A stretch of 64,000 bases of DNA, from contig CBDFMU010000022.1 in NCBI GenBank assembly GCA_965249785.1, forward strand, positions 1 through 64,000, written 5' to 3'. The position numbers and the translations under genes are program-made. Below, one piece after another: positions 63,087 through 64,000 of the stretch. This stretch comes from M3007 sp965249785. GTDB lineage: Bacteria; Bacteroidota; Bacteroidia; Chitinophagales; Saprospiraceae. Under the pieces are notes generated by a model. It did no database searches. It had not been told where the DNA came from and saw nothing but the letters and a program-made list of their open reading frames with translations. Position 1 is the stretch's first letter; each line of letters starts with the position of its first letter.

Positions 63087-64000
63087 ATGCCCTTCCCCTT
63101 TTACCGCCAACGTGACGCGATGGACTGCGGCCCTGCCTGTCTCATGATGGCCGCTGCCGCGCATGGACAAAAATATCCCTTGACGCTGCTGCGCGAGCGT
63201 AGTTACCTGGGCCGCGAAGGCGTGTCCGCCCAGGGCATCATGGAGGCTGCCGAGAGCGTTGGATTTCGCTCGATGGCCGTCAAAGTGCCTTTTGATACGG
63301 GACACGATACGGCTTGCCTGACCACTGCTCCGCTGCCTTGCATTGCGCATTGGAACCAAAACCATTTCGTAGTCGTTTACAAAGCCGATCAAAAACAAGC
63401 GTGGGTGGCCGACCCAGCTGCCGGAAAATTCAAAGTCTCCCGAGCCGATTTTGAAAAATCGTGGGCCAGTGATGCGGGCCAAGGTGTATTGATCCTGCTG
63501 GAGCCTGGCCCGCAATTTTATCAACCCACCCACGAACATCTAACCGAAACGGCGCGACTTTCCTCTATTTTTGGCTATGTCCGCCCTTACCGTCGTCTGA
63601 TCTTCCAATTGCTGATCGGCATGGTGCTGGGTAGCCTCTTCCTGCTCGTTTTCCCCTTTCTGACCCAAAGCATCGTTGATTTTGGTATTGATAATCGCAA
63701 CCTCGGCTTTATTTACCTGATGCTTGCAGCCCAGTTGATGCTTTTCATCAGTCAGCTGGTGGTACAGTTTCTACAGAGTCGCATCCTGTTGTTTATAGGT
63801 ACGCGTATCAATGTAGCGATGGTCAGCGATTTTTTGACCAAGCTCATGCGGCTGCCCGCCCGTTTCTTCGACACCAAACTGACCGGCGATCTGCTGCAAC
63901 GCATTGGGGATCAAGCTCGTGTTGAAACTTTCCTCACCCATTCGGTATTGCCGATTCTGTTTTCGGTGGTGAATTTTATCATCTTTGGACTGGTGTTATT
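63087..64000 (+). CDS. C39-peptidase ABC exporter (3' end outside window)
   Basis: The first 304 codons of a bacteriocin/peptide-type ABC transporter that cleaves a leader while exporting. It starts MPFPFYRQRDAMDCGPACLMM; the C39 catalytic triad is visible as Cys in DCGPAC, His in NQNHFVVVYKAD and Asp in VADPAAGK. From about residue 175 TM helices begin (LIFQLLIGMVLGSLFLLVFPFL), and TDxFT-like LTGDLLQRIGDQARVE is the exporter coupling segment. The frame is open to the window end; the ATPase domain must lie beyond. HlyD-type and precursor-peptide genes would be expected nearby but are not in view. Confidence 0.9.
   Translation, partial: MPFPFYRQRDAMDCGPACLMMAAAAHGQKYPLTLLRERSYLGREGVSAQGIMEAAESVGFRSMAVKVPFDTGHDTACLTTAPLPCIAHWNQNHFVVVYKADQKQAWVADPAAGKFKVSRADFEKSWASDAGQGVLILLEPGPQFYQPTHEHLTETARLSSIFGYVRPYRRLIFQLLIGMVLGSLFLLVFPFLTQSIVDFGIDNRNLGFIYLMLAAQLMLFISQLVVQFLQSRILLFIGTRINVAMVSDFLTKLMRLPARFFDTKLTGDLLQRIGDQARVETFLTHSVLPILFSVVNFIIFGLVL

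Noticed and set aside
1..64000. tRNA, rRNA, riboswitch and replication-origin signatures
   Set aside because: No T-loop-like or rRNA-like stretches, no DnaA-box clusters and no known riboswitch core were noticed by eye; a covariance-model search was not possible.

Overview
The window looks like a chromosomal segment of a Bacteroidota bacterium, most likely of the Saprospiria type (Haliscomenobacter/Lewinella-like). The reasons are: several secreted proteins with type IX secretion (T9SS) type A C-terminal domains, one with a type B (CHU_C-like) end next to a PorP/SprF protein, giant HYR-repeat surface proteins, promoters with the Bacteroidota -7 motif TAnnTTTG, and few strong Shine-Dalgarno sites. 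The genus is an inference. No tRNA, rRNA or CRISPR array was seen.

Layout. 0-5 kb: the end of a GNAT acetyltransferase, a decayed cupin gene, a HipA-like kinase overlapping a DUF3037 gene, an aldo/keto reductase and a CPA1 Na+/H+ antiporter. 5-12.2 kb: a stress/oxidoreductase neighbourhood with two AraC regulators, two SRPBCC paralogues, a classical SDR, an alpha/beta hydrolase and two NmrA-like reductases. 12.4-19.5 kb: a small cytochrome c lipoprotein, then a minus-strand tripartite RND efflux operon (adaptor, pump, outer-membrane factor) with a palindromic operator-like site in front. 20-25.4 kb: two paralogous secreted T9SS proteins and a secreted GH13 alpha-amylase with a T9SS tail. 25.8-31.8 kb: a second, plus-strand RND operon. 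32-33 kb: CorA.

33.6-50.6 kb: a surface-assembly locus. It holds a protein of about 2,800 residues with about 22 HYR/Ig-like modules, a SprB repeat, a dockerin-like segment and cohesin-like modules; a protein of about 1,580 residues with three cohesin-like modules, HYR repeats and a type B sorting end; a PorP/SprF protein; and an OmpA protein with PD40 and SPOR modules. The set recalls the sprB-sprD-sprF type of gliding-adhesin locus.

50.7-57.9 kb: a ferredoxin, an Rpn-family nuclease, an L,D-transpeptidase, a type IIG restriction-modification enzyme whose target-recognition segment is strikingly AT-rich, a REP-associated (RAYT) transposase carrying a long inverted repeat inside its own reading frame, a duplicated fragment of the restriction enzyme 3' end, and a large palindromic intergenic element. 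58-64 kb: a Tet-like MFS exporter, a class IV aminotransferase, a secreted HExxH metalloprotease with Fn3 and T9SS modules, and the start of a C39-peptidase ABC exporter cut by the window edge.

The most unusual pattern is in the gaps. At least ten intergenic segments carry degenerate short-period (7-10 bp) repeats, most of them as long imperfect inverted repeats. The G-poor arm (CTCAAC, TCTAAACC, GTCCAA, CTCGAAT, AACCAAT types) usually lies just upstream of a start codon on the sense strand. Several other REP-like hairpins are scattered through the window.
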